This document shows positions 33,345 through 42,249 of a stretch of 64,000 bases of DNA, one piece after another. Within the stretch, counting starts at the first letter, position 1. Each line of letters starts with the position of its first letter. The notes under the pieces were generated by a model. It was not told where the DNA came from, did not search any database, and worked only from the letters and a program-made list of their open reading frames with translations. Both the position numbers and the translations under genes were made by a program. The DNA comes from Flavobacterium sangjuense (lineage in GTDB: Bacteria > Bacteroidota > Bacteroidia > Flavobacteriales > Flavobacteriaceae), in contig NZ_CP038810.1 in NCBI RefSeq assembly GCF_004797125.1, positions 992,001-1,056,000 of the forward strand, in the 5' to 3' direction.

Positions 33345-34040
33345 TTATGCTTCTTTTTCTTCATTAGTTTCTTCTGCAGCAGGAGCTTCTTCAGTTGCAA
33401 CTTCAGCAACAACTTCCGGAGTTTCCTCAACAGCAACTTCAGCAGCTGGAGCTTCTTCAGCAACAACTTCTTCTGTAGCTACTTCAGTAGCAGTTTCTTC
33501 AACAGCAACTTCAGCAACAGCTTCCGGAGCTTCATCAGCTACAGCCTCAACTGCAGTTTCTTCAGCAACTTCTTCTTCTACTACTTTTGCAGCTTCAACA
33601 GCGGCAGCAGCACGTTTATCATTAGCTTCTTTTTCAGCTTTTAAAGCTTTCGCTTTAGCAGCAGCTTGTGCTTTTGATAAACCTTCTTTTTTGGTGTTTA
33701 CTTTTCCGGCTTTTTCTTCCAACCATGTAGCTAATTTAGCATCAGCTTGCTCTTGCGTTAAAGCTCCTTTACGAACGCCACCATCAAGGTGATGTTTCAT
33801 CAAAGCACCTTTGTAAGAAAGGATAGCTCTTGCAGTATCAGTTGGTTGTGCTCCATTGTGTAACCATTGAACCGCTTGGTCAAGGTTTAAATCAATAGTT
33901 GCAGGATTGGTGTTTGGATTGTAAGTTCCTAATTTTTCAAGGTATTTACCATCTCTTTTTGATCTAGCATCTGCTGCTACAATCCAGTAAAAAGGTTTTT
34001 GTTTTTTACCGTGTCTTTGTAATCTAATTTTTACTGACAT
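33345..34040 (-). CDS. rpsP: 30S ribosomal protein S16 with long acidic tail
   Basis: A 231-residue S16. Start chosen at ATG 34040 (MSVKIRLQRHGKKQKPFYWIVAADARSKRDGKYLEKLGTYNP). The conserved core covers about residues 1-80. The rest is a long extension: a Lys/Ala-rich helix (about 105-150), then a low-complexity acidic Glu/Val/Ala tail to the end (EVVAEEAPAAEVAVEE-like repeats). S16 in many bacteria ends near residue 80-100; extended tails are known in Bacteroidetes, but this one is nearly twice the core. Promoter motif at 34090-34097. Confidence 0.95.
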   Translation of the reverse strand: MSVKIRLQRHGKKQKPFYWIVAADARSKRDGKYLEKLGTYNPNTNPATIDLNLDQAVQWLHNGAQPTDTARAILSYKGALMKHHLDGGVRKGALTQEQADAKLATWLEEKAGKVNTKKEGLSKAQAAAKAKALKAEKEANDKRAAAAVEAAKVVEEEVAEETAVEAVADEAPEAVAEVAVEETATEVATEEVVAEEAPAAEVAVEETPEVVAEVATEEAPAAEETNEEKEA

Positions 34041-34089
34041 AATCTTTTTGATTAATTTGAGGTACACGACCTCGTTATTTTTAAGGGTG

Positions 34090-34097
34090 CAAAGATA
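34090..34097 (-). promoter_or_regulatory. -7 promoter element of rpsP-rimM
   Basis: The minus strand reads TATCTTTG, matching TAnnTTTG; it excludes the upstream ATG at 34115 as the start of rpsP. Confidence 0.65.
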
Positions 34098-34213
34098 ACT
34101 TTTTTTTGAAAACAAACTAATCGAATCACATCTTTTTAAATATTAAATAGCTCCCACCTCGCACTTTAACATTATTTTTTTTGAATTTAGTTAGCATTTT
34201 TACATTAAAAAGT

Positions 34214-34221
34214 TATTTTTG
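34214..34221 (+). promoter_or_regulatory. -7 promoter element of the DUF6252 lipoprotein
   Basis: TATTTTTG matches TAnnTTTG and ends on the GTG-like codon at 34221, so that codon is not the start; the ATG at 34242 is. Confidence 0.55.
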
Positions 34222-34241
34222 TGGAGAAATACATTGAAAAA

Positions 34242-34955
34242 ATGAAAAGATTTTTGTCCCTATTTATTATTGCTGTGGCTTTTTCTTCTTGCCAAGAAGA
34301 TGTAAAATTTAATAATCCTGGTTTTCAAGGGTTAAAAGATGATGTTTTTTGGAGAGCCAATGACGCAAGAGCTTATGTTGATGCATCAGGAAAATTAAGC
34401 ATTGAAGCGCTTACAGCATATGAAACAGTTACTTTGAACACAAGTAGCGCTAATGTTGGCACCTATATTTTAGGTACTACAAATGTTAATAATTCGGCAA
34501 CCTATTCTTCAAACTTAAATGATATAGAACTGGAGTATGCAACCATTGCAGTTCCCGGTCCTGTGGGAATGGTAAGTATATCTAATGGTGGAACAGGCTA
34601 TAGCAGTGGAACAGCTGTTGCTACAACCGGAGGAACAGGGAGCGGATTAACAGTTAATACTACTGTCAATGCTTCAGGAGTTGTTACTGCCGTAACTATT
34701 TCTTCTCGCGGTAGTGGCTATATGGCAGGTGATTTAGTTACTGTGGCCGGCGGAAATGTTAATTGCAAAGTTAGAGTTACGAATGTTCAAAACAGTAATG
34801 GTGAAATTAAAATTACCGAATACGATCAGGTGAATTTCACTATTTCAGGAACATTTAAATTTAATGCAGCCAATTCAAACGGAAGTTCTGGCAACCCAAT
34901 ACTGAATTTCCAGCATGGTGAATTCTATAAAATACGGATTTGGCCATCAATATAA
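34242..34955 (+). CDS. DUF6252-like lipoprotein with inserted Gly-rich beta modules
   Basis: A 237-residue lipoprotein. Start ATG 34242 gives MKRFLSLFIIAVAFSSC (lipobox). The first half (VFWRANDARAYVDASGKLSIEALTAYETVTLNTSS) and the end (VNFTISGTFKFNAAN, LNFQHGEFYKIRI) resemble the Bacteroidetes DUF6252 family. Between them lie two repeats of a Gly-rich module (SISNGGTGYSSGT and TISSRGSGYMAGDLVTVAGG) known mainly from phage and other surface structural proteins. The insert probably adds a small beta domain in a loop. Function unknown. Confidence 0.75.
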   Translation: MKRFLSLFIIAVAFSSCQEDVKFNNPGFQGLKDDVFWRANDARAYVDASGKLSIEALTAYETVTLNTSSANVGTYILGTTNVNNSATYSSNLNDIELEYATIAVPGPVGMVSISNGGTGYSSGTAVATTGGTGSGLTVNTTVNASGVVTAVTISSRGSGYMAGDLVTVAGGNVNCKVRVTNVQNSNGEIKITEYDQVNFTISGTFKFNAANSNGSSGNPILNFQHGEFYKIRIWPSI

Positions 34956-34975
34956 TTCTGGATAACAAATAACTA

Positions 34976-35000
34976 AAACCATCTTCGGATGGTTTTTTTG
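34976..35000 (+). terminator. Terminator of the DUF6252 gene
   Basis: CCATC and GATGG with flanking AAAA/TTTT pair around a TTCG tetraloop, followed by a T run. Confidence 0.9.
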
Positions 35001-35051
35001 TTAATTAAATAATAAAGTCCAAATTAATAGCGGTTTACACTTTTTTTAAAC

Positions 35052-35059
35052 TACATTTG
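35052..35059 (+). promoter_or_regulatory. -7 promoter element of the RRM gene
   Basis: TACATTTG matches TAnnTTTG, 31 bases before the ATG. Confidence 0.55.
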
Positions 35060-35082
35060 TAATCGAATTTTAAATAAATTAT

Positions 35083-35421
35083 ATGAATATTTTTGTTGGA
35101 AGTCTTCCGTTCAGTATTGACGAAGCAGATTTAAGAGAGTCTTTTGAGGCTTATGGAACAGTTGACTCTGTTAAAATTATTACTGATAAATTTACTGGAA
35201 GAAGTAAAGGATTTGGTTTTGTTGAAATGTCTAATGATGACGAAGCTCAAAAAGCTATCGACGAATTAAACGGTGCAACAGTTGAAGGACGTACTATCGT
35301 AGTTAACAAATCGGAGCCAAAACCGGAAGGAGAAAGAAGATCATTCAATAACAACCGTTCAGGTGGTGGTTATAGCGGTGGTGGAAACTCTCGCGGTGGT
35401 GGAGACAGAGGAAGATACTAG
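35083..35421 (+). CDS. RNA-binding protein with one RRM domain
   Basis: A 112-residue glycine-rich RNA-binding protein. The RRM has RNP2 (IFVGSL, residues 3-8) and RNP1 (KGFGFVEM, about 46-53), followed by a short Arg/Gly/Ser tail (SGGGYSGGGNSRGGGDRGRY). Such proteins in Bacteroidetes and cyanobacteria are often cold-induced RNA chaperones; that role is inferred. It has its own promoter and terminator. Confidence 0.95.
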   Translation: MNIFVGSLPFSIDEADLRESFEAYGTVDSVKIITDKFTGRSKGFGFVEMSNDDEAQKAIDELNGATVEGRTIVVNKSEPKPEGERRSFNNNRSGGGYSGGGNSRGGGDRGRY

Positions 35422-35444
35422 TTTACACTCTATAATAAATAATG

Positions 35445-35473
35445 AAGCCATCTCAATTGAGGTGGCTTTTTTG
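35445..35473 (+). terminator. Terminator of the RRM gene
   Basis: AGCCATCTCA pairs with TGAGGTGGCT (one G-T pair), then a T run. Confidence 0.85.
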
Positions 35474-35509
35474 TTGATAACTAAAATTGATTTCTTGGCT
35501 GCTAAAATG

Positions 35510-35517
35510 TATTTTTG
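35510..35517 (+). promoter_or_regulatory. Promoter of dnaE
   Basis: TATTTTTG with a TTG 20 bases upstream at 35487-35489. A good match to the sigma-ABfr layout. Confidence 0.65.
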
Positions 35518-35549
35518 AAACATTACTTTTTTAAAATCCCAACGGCATT

Positions 35550-38500
35550 ATGTATTTAATTTTTGATACCGAAACAACTGGTTTACCAAGAAATTGGGCG
35601 GCGCCAATTACAGATACTGACAATTGGCCAAGATGCATCCAGATTGCCTGGCAGTTGCACGATGAGTTAGGGAATCTTATTGAGCATCAGGATTATTTGG
35701 TGAAACCGAATGGTTTTAATATCCCGTTTGATGCTGAAAGAATTCACGGAATTTCGACCGAATTAGCCGAAGCACAGGGAATAGAATTAAGTGAAGTTTT
35801 AGAAAAATTCAATATCGCTTTATCGAAATCAAAATTCATAGTCGGACAAAATGTTGGCTTTGATGTCAATATTATGGGTTGCGAATTTCACCGAATGGGA
35901 ATGCAGTCAACTATGAGTTCAATGCCCGTTTTAGATACGTGTACTGAAGTTACAGCATCGCTTTTAAAATTACCTGGCGGACGTGGCGGAAGATTCAAAT
36001 TACCAACCTTAACCGAGTTACACCAATATCTTTTTGGAGTTCCGTTTTCTGAAGCGCATAACGCAACAGCTGACGTTGAGGCAACGACCCGTTGTTTCTT
36101 AGAATTAATCAACAGACAGGTTTTTACCAAAGAAGAATTAGATGTTCCTGCCGATTATTTTGACAGATTTAATAAAAATAACCCGCAGGAAATTCAGCTT
36201 ATTGGGTTGAAACATATCAACCTGAAACAAGCTTCTGAAGAAATTCGGAAACAATTTCAAAAGAAAGAAGAAGTTGCAACGCCAACTCATGAAGAGAAAC
36301 CCGTTCATCACACTTTAGCAGAGGTTGATTTTGTTCATTTGCACAATCACACACAATTTTCGGTATTGCAATCCACAATCAGCGTTGCCGATTTGGTGAA
36401 AGCGGCTGTAACCAATAAAATGCCTGCCGTTGCCATGACGGATCACGCCAATTTGATGGGTGCTTTTCATTTTGTTCGCGATATTTTATACCACAATAAA
36501 TCGGCTGCAACCAAAAATAAAACAGCAGAAGAAAACGGAGAAACGCCAACAGAAACGATTATCAAACCTATAGTTGGCTGTGAGTTTTACGTTTGTGATG
36601 ATTTAAAAGATAAGTCCCGTAAAGACAATGGTTACCAAATTGTCTTCTTAGCCAAAACCAAAAAGGGTTATCACAATCTGGCAAAATTATCTTCTATTGC
36701 TTATACCGAAGGATTTTATTATGTGCCGCGAATTGATAGAAAAGCCATTCAGGAATACAAAGAAGACATCATTGTATTGTCCGGAAATTTGTATGGCGAA
36801 ATCCCAAGTAAAGTTTTAAATATTGGAGAAAACCAAGCCGAAGAAGCCTTGCTTTGGTGGAAACAGGAATTCGGAGATGATTTCTATTTGGAATTAATGC
36901 GGCACAATCAGGAAGATGAAAATCGTGTAAATGCCTCATTGATTTCTCTGGCAAAAAAGCACAATGTAAAAACGGTTGCTACCAATAACGTTTTCTATAT
37001 TGATAAAGAAGATGCGAATGCACATGATATTTTATTGTGCGTTCGCGATGGCGAAAAACAGTCAACACCAATTGGTCGTGGACGAGGCTATCGCTACGGA
37101 TTAGACAATCAGGAGTATTATTTCAAATCGGCTGAAGCCATGAAAAAACTCTTTCACGATTTGCCTGAAGCGATTACCAATACGGAAGAAATCGTCAACA
37201 AAATTGAAATCTATGATTTGTCACGTGATGTTTTACTTCCAAAATTTGAAATTCCAAATGAATTTTTAGTTGAAGAAGATGCAACTGATGGTGGCAAACG
37301 TGGTGAAAATAAATACCTGCACCATTTAACTTATGAAGGTGCGAAAAGAAGATATTCAGAAATCACTCCGGAAATAAAAGAACGCATCGATTTTGAATTA
37401 CTGACGATTAAAAATTCAGGTTATCCGGGTTATTTTTTAATTGTTCAGGATTTCATCGCCGAAGCGAGAAGAATGGATGTTTCTGTTGGTCCGGGTCGTG
37501 GTTCTGCAGCAGGTTCTGTAGTGGCGTATTGTCTCGGAATTACGAACATCGACCCGTTGCTATACAATTTGCTTTTTGAGCGTTTCCTAAATCCGGACAG
37601 GGTTTCACTTCCCGATATTGATATCGATTTTGATGATGAAGGACGAAGCAAAGTAATGGATTATGTAATTCAGAAATACGGTTCGAAACAAGTTGCCCAA
37701 ATTATCACTTACGGAACAATGGCTACCAAATCGAGTATTCGTGACACCGCAAGGGTTATGGATTTACCGCTTTTCGAAGCTGATAAAGTGGCGAAACTAA
37801 TTCCGGGTTTAATGCCATCCAAATGGAATTTGGCCCGACTTTTATCCGAAGACGAAGCAACAGTTAAAAAAGCATTACGCCCTGAAGAATTTGACAGAGT
37901 CAAAGAATTAATTTCACTTTCCAAAGAAGGGAATTTATGTGCCGACACCATTAATCAGGCAAAATTTCTGGAAGGAAACCTCAGAAATACTGGGATTCAC
38001 GCTTGTGGCGTAATCATCACGCCAAGTGACATTACCAATTTTGTACCTGTGGCAACTGCCAAGGATTCGGATTTGTATGTTACCCAATTTGATAACTCAG
38101 TCGTAGAAAGCGCCGGATTATTAAAGATGGATTTCCTGGGATTGAAAACCCTAACCTTGATAAAAGATACTGTAAAATTAGTAAAATACAGAACCGGAAA
38201 AGACCTCAATCCGGATGAATTTCCAATTGATGATGTAAAGACGTATGAGCTTTTTCAACGTGGCGAGACAGTTGGGATTTTCCAGTATGAAAGTGCCGGA
38301 ATGCAGAAATACATGAAGGAACTGAAGCCAACAGTTTTTGGCGATTTGATTGCGATGAATGCGCTTTATCGTCCGGGACCAATTGCTTATATTCCGAGCT
38401 TTATCAAGCGTAAAAACGGAGAAGAAGAAATTACATACGATATTGAAGCTTGTGAAGAACTGCTGAAAGAAACCTACGGAATTACAGTTTACCAGGAACA

Positions 38501-40064
38501 GGTAATGCTTTTGTCACAAAAGTTAGCTGATTTCTCAAAAGGTGATGCCGATGTTTTGCGTAAGGCAATGGGAAAAAAGCAGAAAGATGTTTTGGATAAA
38601 ATGAAGCCAAAATTCATTTCTCAGGCAGAAGCCAAAGGCCATTCAGCCGATAAATTAGAAAAAATCTGGAAAGACTGGGAAGCTTTCGCCGAATATGCTT
38701 TCAACAAATCGCACTCGACATGCTACGCTTGGATTGCCTATCAAACAGCTTATTTAAAAGCGAATTATCCTGCCGAATATATGGCGGCAGTTTTATCCAA
38801 TAACATGAGTGATATCAAGCAGGTTTCATTCTTTATGGAGGAATGCAAGCGAATGGGATTGCAGGTTCTTGGGCCAGATGTGAACGAGTCGTTTTATAAA
38901 TTTACGGTAAACGATAACTATGCGGTTCGTTTCGGAATGGGCGCTGTTAAAGGTGTTGGTGCCAATGCTGTGGATACCATTGTCCAAAACAGAAAGGATG
39001 AACCTTATAAATCGATATTTGATTTAGCCAAAAAAATAGATTTGCGTGCTGCGAATAAAAAAGCATTTGAAAGTCTGGCGCTTGCCGGTGGATTTGATTG
39101 TTTTCAAAACACACATCGTGCACAATATTTCCATATTGAAGGTGAAGGAATTACATTTTTGGAAAAGGCGGTTCGTTATGGTTCCAAATTCCAGGAGAAT
39201 GAAAATTCATCACAAGTAAGTTTGTTTGGCGAAAGCAGCGATGTTCAAATTGCCGAGCCAATTGTTCCGCCGTGTGATGAATGGAACACAATGGAAAAAT
39301 TAGCCAAAGAAAAAGAAGTAGTTGGAATTTACATTTCAGGTCATCCGCTTGACGATTACCGTTTTGAAATGAAATATTTCTGTAACAGTAAATTGGAAAA
39401 TTTAAAAAACCTTGGAGACTACATTGGCAAAACACTAACCTTTGCCGGAATCGTAACTAATGTGCAATACAGAACTGCCAAAAATGGTAAAGACTGGGCG
39501 ATGTTCACTTTGGAAGGTTATGATGAAAGTCACGAGTTCCGAATTTTTGATGAAGAGTATTTAAAGTACCGCCATTTTTTGGTCAACAACCAATTTGTTT
39601 ATTTTAAAGTAACCATAAAAGAGGGCTGGGTAAATCGCGAAACCGGGAAAAAATCAGATCCAAGAATTCAATTTACAGATGTAAAACAATTGCAGGATGT
39701 GTTGCCTCAGTTTGCCAAAAAGCTGAGTATTCAAATGGATATTAATGAGCTGCATAAAAATGCTATTGAGCAATTAAATGCGGTTTTCCAATCAAACAAA
39801 GGTGATAACACGGTAACTTTTGAAATCGTTGAATTCGATAAAACGAAAGTAATTCCAGAGATAGTTCCGAAAATTGCAGTCTTAGACGAAGAAAATTTCG
39901 ATGCTGAAAACCTAGAGGGAATTGAGTTAGAAGTTCCGGTTGTTGAGGAAGAAATTCAGGTTATGACCAAAGTTTCGCTGCCAAGCAGAAAATTGAAAAT
40001 CAAAATTTCTAATGAATTGTTGATTGAATTGGAGAAAATGCAGGTAAAGTTTAGGTTGAATTAG
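35550..40064 (+). CDS. dnaE: DNA polymerase III alpha subunit with N-terminal DnaQ-like exonuclease
   Basis: This 1504-residue replicative polymerase carries its own proofreading domain. Residues 1 to about 190 form a DEDD exonuclease: ExoI FDTETTG, ExoII in IVGQNVGFDVNIMG and ExoIII in AHNATADVEATTR. A linker follows, then the PHP domain beginning with HLHNHTQ (263-269), and the polymerase core with palm aspartates in PDIDIDFDDEGR (Asp689, Asp691). The C-terminal part holds a helix-hairpin-helix/OB region (TFAGIVTNVQYRTAKNGKDWAMF). In E. coli the exonuclease is the separate epsilon subunit; the fused form is known in Bacteroidetes. It has its own promoter; no clear terminator follows. Confidence 0.97.
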   Translation: MYLIFDTETTGLPRNWAAPITDTDNWPRCIQIAWQLHDELGNLIEHQDYLVKPNGFNIPFDAERIHGISTELAEAQGIELSEVLEKFNIALSKSKFIVGQNVGFDVNIMGCEFHRMGMQSTMSSMPVLDTCTEVTASLLKLPGGRGGRFKLPTLTELHQYLFGVPFSEAHNATADVEATTRCFLELINRQVFTKEELDVPADYFDRFNKNNPQEIQLIGLKHINLKQASEEIRKQFQKKEEVATPTHEEKPVHHTLAEVDFVHLHNHTQFSVLQSTISVADLVKAAVTNKMPAVAMTDHANLMGAFHFVRDILYHNKSAATKNKTAEENGETPTETIIKPIVGCEFYVCDDLKDKSRKDNGYQIVFLAKTKKGYHNLAKLSSIAYTEGFYYVPRIDRKAIQEYKEDIIVLSGNLYGEIPSKVLNIGENQAEEALLWWKQEFGDDFYLELMRHNQEDENRVNASLISLAKKHNVKTVATNNVFYIDKEDANAHDILLCVRDGEKQSTPIGRGRGYRYGLDNQEYYFKSAEAMKKLFHDLPEAITNTEEIVNKIEIYDLSRDVLLPKFEIPNEFLVEEDATDGGKRGENKYLHHLTYEGAKRRYSEITPEIKERIDFELLTIKNSGYPGYFLIVQDFIAEARRMDVSVGPGRGSAAGSVVAYCLGITNIDPLLYNLLFERFLNPDRVSLPDIDIDFDDEGRSKVMDYVIQKYGSKQVAQIITYGTMATKSSIRDTARVMDLPLFEADKVAKLIPGLMPSKWNLARLLSEDEATVKKALRPEEFDRVKELISLSKEGNLCADTINQAKFLEGNLRNTGIHACGVIITPSDITNFVPVATAKDSDLYVTQFDNSVVESAGLLKMDFLGLKTLTLIKDTVKLVKYRTGKDLNPDEFPIDDVKTYELFQRGETVGIFQYESAGMQKYMKELKPTVFGDLIAMNALYRPGPIAYIPSFIKRKNGEEEITYDIEACEELLKETYGITVYQEQVMLLSQKLADFSKGDADVLRKAMGKKQKDVLDKMKPKFISQAEAKGHSADKLEKIWKDWEAFAEYAFNKSHSTCYAWIAYQTAYLKANYPAEYMAAVLSNNMSDIKQVSFFMEECKRMGLQVLGPDVNESFYKFTVNDNYAVRFGMGAVKGVGANAVDTIVQNRKDEPYKSIFDLAKKIDLRAANKKAFESLALAGGFDCFQNTHRAQYFHIEGEGITFLEKAVRYGSKFQENENSSQVSLFGESSDVQIAEPIVPPCDEWNTMEKLAKEKEVVGIYISGHPLDDYRFEMKYFCNSKLENLKNLGDYIGKTLTFAGIVTNVQYRTAKNGKDWAMFTLEGYDESHEFRIFDEEYLKYRHFLVNNQFVYFKVTIKEGWVNRETGKKSDPRIQFTDVKQLQDVLPQFAKKLSIQMDINELHKNAIEQLNAVFQSNKGDNTVTFEIVEFDKTKVIPEIVPKIAVLDEENFDAENLEGIELEVPVVEEEIQVMTKVSLPSRKLKIKISNELLIELEKMQVKFRLN

Positions 40065-40263
40065 AAATCAGAGAGCAAATTGAATCCAGACGTTTGGACT
40101 CCTCAAAGTTTCTGGTTTTTAGACTGTTTCTATAATCTTGATTATTATTTTCTATCTTTTTTTGTAGCCCGTAAATAAAAATTATTATGTTTGGAGTAAT
40201 TCGTTCAAAAAGAAGAATTTAATCTGAACAAATTTGAACTAAATTCCTAAATTCTATATAAAG

Positions 40264-42207
40264 ATGAAGTCGATTAAAGTATTATTAATGGGTTTTGTAT
40301 TATCATTCTCAGTTTCAATGATTGCACAAGATGACTGTTCTTCTGTTGGTTGGGCAAATTATGATGGTCAAACCTATGTTGGAGCTCCTACAGGTGGTGG
40401 AAATACCGCTCCAATTGAAGTAACTACTTTTGCCGATTTAAAAACAGCAGCGGAATCTATAGGGCCAAGAGTCATTTATATTTTGAATGATGTTGGTGCC
40501 GGTTATGTAGGCACTACAGGGGATGTACTTTATATAAAATCAGATAAAACAATAATTGGATATGGGGGAGTAACAGTTCGTTGTTCTTGGCAAATTAATG
40601 GTGTAAGTAATATAATTATTCGGAATTTAACAATTTCAGGACCAGGTAATACTAATGATAGTCAGAATTGGGATGCATTTAATATTACTGGTTCTAAAAG
40701 AATTTGGGTAGATCATTGTAAAATTATGGATGGTGAGGATGGAAATTTTGATGTAGTTAGAGGCTCAGATAATGTTTCTGTTACTTGGTGTATATTTACT
40801 TATTCGGCTGATGGAACACATAATTTTTCTAATCTTATAGGATCAAGTGATACTGAACCTGAAAGTTGGGAAAAACTGAATATCACTTTTGCAAATTGCT
40901 GGTGGAAAGATGTTAATTCTCGCACACCTCGAGCTAGATACGGAAAGATACATGTATTAAATTGTTATTATTCGAATTCTAGTGGAGCAAGGGCTGGTTT
41001 TAAGTCTAATGTAAGGGAAGAAGGCAGTTATTTTGAAGGTATAAACACTCCAGTTGACCTTATTACGCCAGGAGCGGAAGCAGGTATTTTTACAATAGGT
41101 TGTAGATTTGTTTCTTGTACCGGAAATACAAACTCAGTAAGTGTTGGAGGATATACCGCATTTATCCCTCCTTATGCCTATACTATTAATCCGGTTGATG
41201 ATGTAAAATCGGTGGTTACAAATAGTGAATGTGGAGCAGGACCAACGATGGATAGTCCAACTCAATGTGGTTGTGCTACTTCTTTACCAGTTTCAGTAAC
41301 AGGCGTGTCTGTATCACCACCTACTGGGTCAATACGTGAGGGCGATACTATTCAATTAATAGCAACGGTAACTCCTTCAAATGCCACGAATATAGCAGTA
41401 ACATGGTCTTCTGGTAATACTGCTATTGCTACAGTAAGTTCCACAGGTTTAGTTACCGGAATAGCACCAGGTGTTGTTGATATTATTGCTACAACAATGG
41501 ATGGAGGACTTACAGCTAGTAGTGCTATTACGGTCACTATTATATGTCCAAGTGTACAATATCAAGCCGAAGCGGGTACCATGAGTCCCGGAGGAACTAT
41601 TGATAGTAATCATGTGGGGTATACAGGAACCGGATTTGTAAACACAACAAATGCTATTGGGGCATGGTGCGAAATTACCGTTAATGTCCCTTCCGCAGGT
41701 TTATATGATTGTAGTTTTAGATATGGTAACGGGGCTGCAATTGATCGTACACAAAGTGTCGTTGTTAATGGAGTTACGCAAGTAAATAACTTAAGTTTTC
41801 CTTATACTGGAGCCTGGACAACCTGGGATAAATCAAATTTTAGTTTGAACTTAAATGCGGGAAATAATACAGTAAGATTTGTATCGCTAACTAGTTCCGG
41901 TGCAGCAAATTTAGATCGTTTGGATGTTTTTGATTGTACAAGTTTAGGTGCGGAATCTGTAAATCAGGCGTTTAAATTTGATTTGTATCCTAATCCAATT
42001 ACTAATTTACTAACTATTGAAATAGCTCAAGAATTTGTAGAAGAATCAATAATTCAGTTATATGATATTACAGGGAAATTAATATTGAAAAATAAAGTAG
42101 AGGGAAGTATTCATACTTTGAGTTTAAAAAATTTAAAAGCTGGTGTATATTTAGTTAGAGTTACTAATGGGAATAACAATGTTGTGAAACGTATTATTAA
42201 ACAATAG
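40264..42207 (+). CDS. Secreted PL1 pectate lyase with Ig-like, CBM and T9SS domains
   Basis: A 647-residue secreted enzyme. A signal peptide (MKSIKVLLMGFVLSFSVSMIAQ) leads to a pectate lyase family 1 beta-helix (about residues 25-335) with the family IWVDHC motif near 146-151 and RTPRARYGKIHVLNCYY. A BIg2-like domain (GVSVSPPTGSIREGDTIQLIATVTP, about 345-425) and a CBM6/35-like module (QAEAGTMSPGGTID... to about 556) follow. A type A T9SS sorting domain (LYPNPITNLLTIE, YDITGKLILK, LKAGVYLVRV) ends the protein. It cleaves pectate by beta-elimination outside the cell. The next gene, 42 bases on, is a second lyase. Confidence 0.93.
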   Translation: MKSIKVLLMGFVLSFSVSMIAQDDCSSVGWANYDGQTYVGAPTGGGNTAPIEVTTFADLKTAAESIGPRVIYILNDVGAGYVGTTGDVLYIKSDKTIIGYGGVTVRCSWQINGVSNIIIRNLTISGPGNTNDSQNWDAFNITGSKRIWVDHCKIMDGEDGNFDVVRGSDNVSVTWCIFTYSADGTHNFSNLIGSSDTEPESWEKLNITFANCWWKDVNSRTPRARYGKIHVLNCYYSNSSGARAGFKSNVREEGSYFEGINTPVDLITPGAEAGIFTIGCRFVSCTGNTNSVSVGGYTAFIPPYAYTINPVDDVKSVVTNSECGAGPTMDSPTQCGCATSLPVSVTGVSVSPPTGSIREGDTIQLIATVTPSNATNIAVTWSSGNTAIATVSSTGLVTGIAPGVVDIIATTMDGGLTASSAITVTIICPSVQYQAEAGTMSPGGTIDSNHVGYTGTGFVNTTNAIGAWCEITVNVPSAGLYDCSFRYGNGAAIDRTQSVVVNGVTQVNNLSFPYTGAWTTWDKSNFSLNLNAGNNTVRFVSLTSSGAANLDRLDVFDCTSLGAESVNQAFKFDLYPNPITNLLTIEIAQEFVEESIIQLYDITGKLILKNKVEGSIHTLSLKNLKAGVYLVRVTNGNNNVVKRIIKQ

Positions 42208-42249
42208 AAAGCAAAATACTTAAGGGAATAATTATAAAATGAAGTTGAC

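Noticed and set aside
33333..33644. A Ser/Phe/Asn-rich protein on the plus strand opposite rpsP
   Set aside because: It is the mirror of the low-complexity acidic tail of S16; its odd composition comes from reading that repeat on the other strand.
40186..40221. An 11-codon frame (MFGVIRSKRRI) upstream of the first pectate lyase as a leader peptide
   Set aside because: Frames this short arise by chance in AT-rich DNA. No attenuator-like alternative hairpins or strong promoter are visible and there is no run of a regulatory codon.
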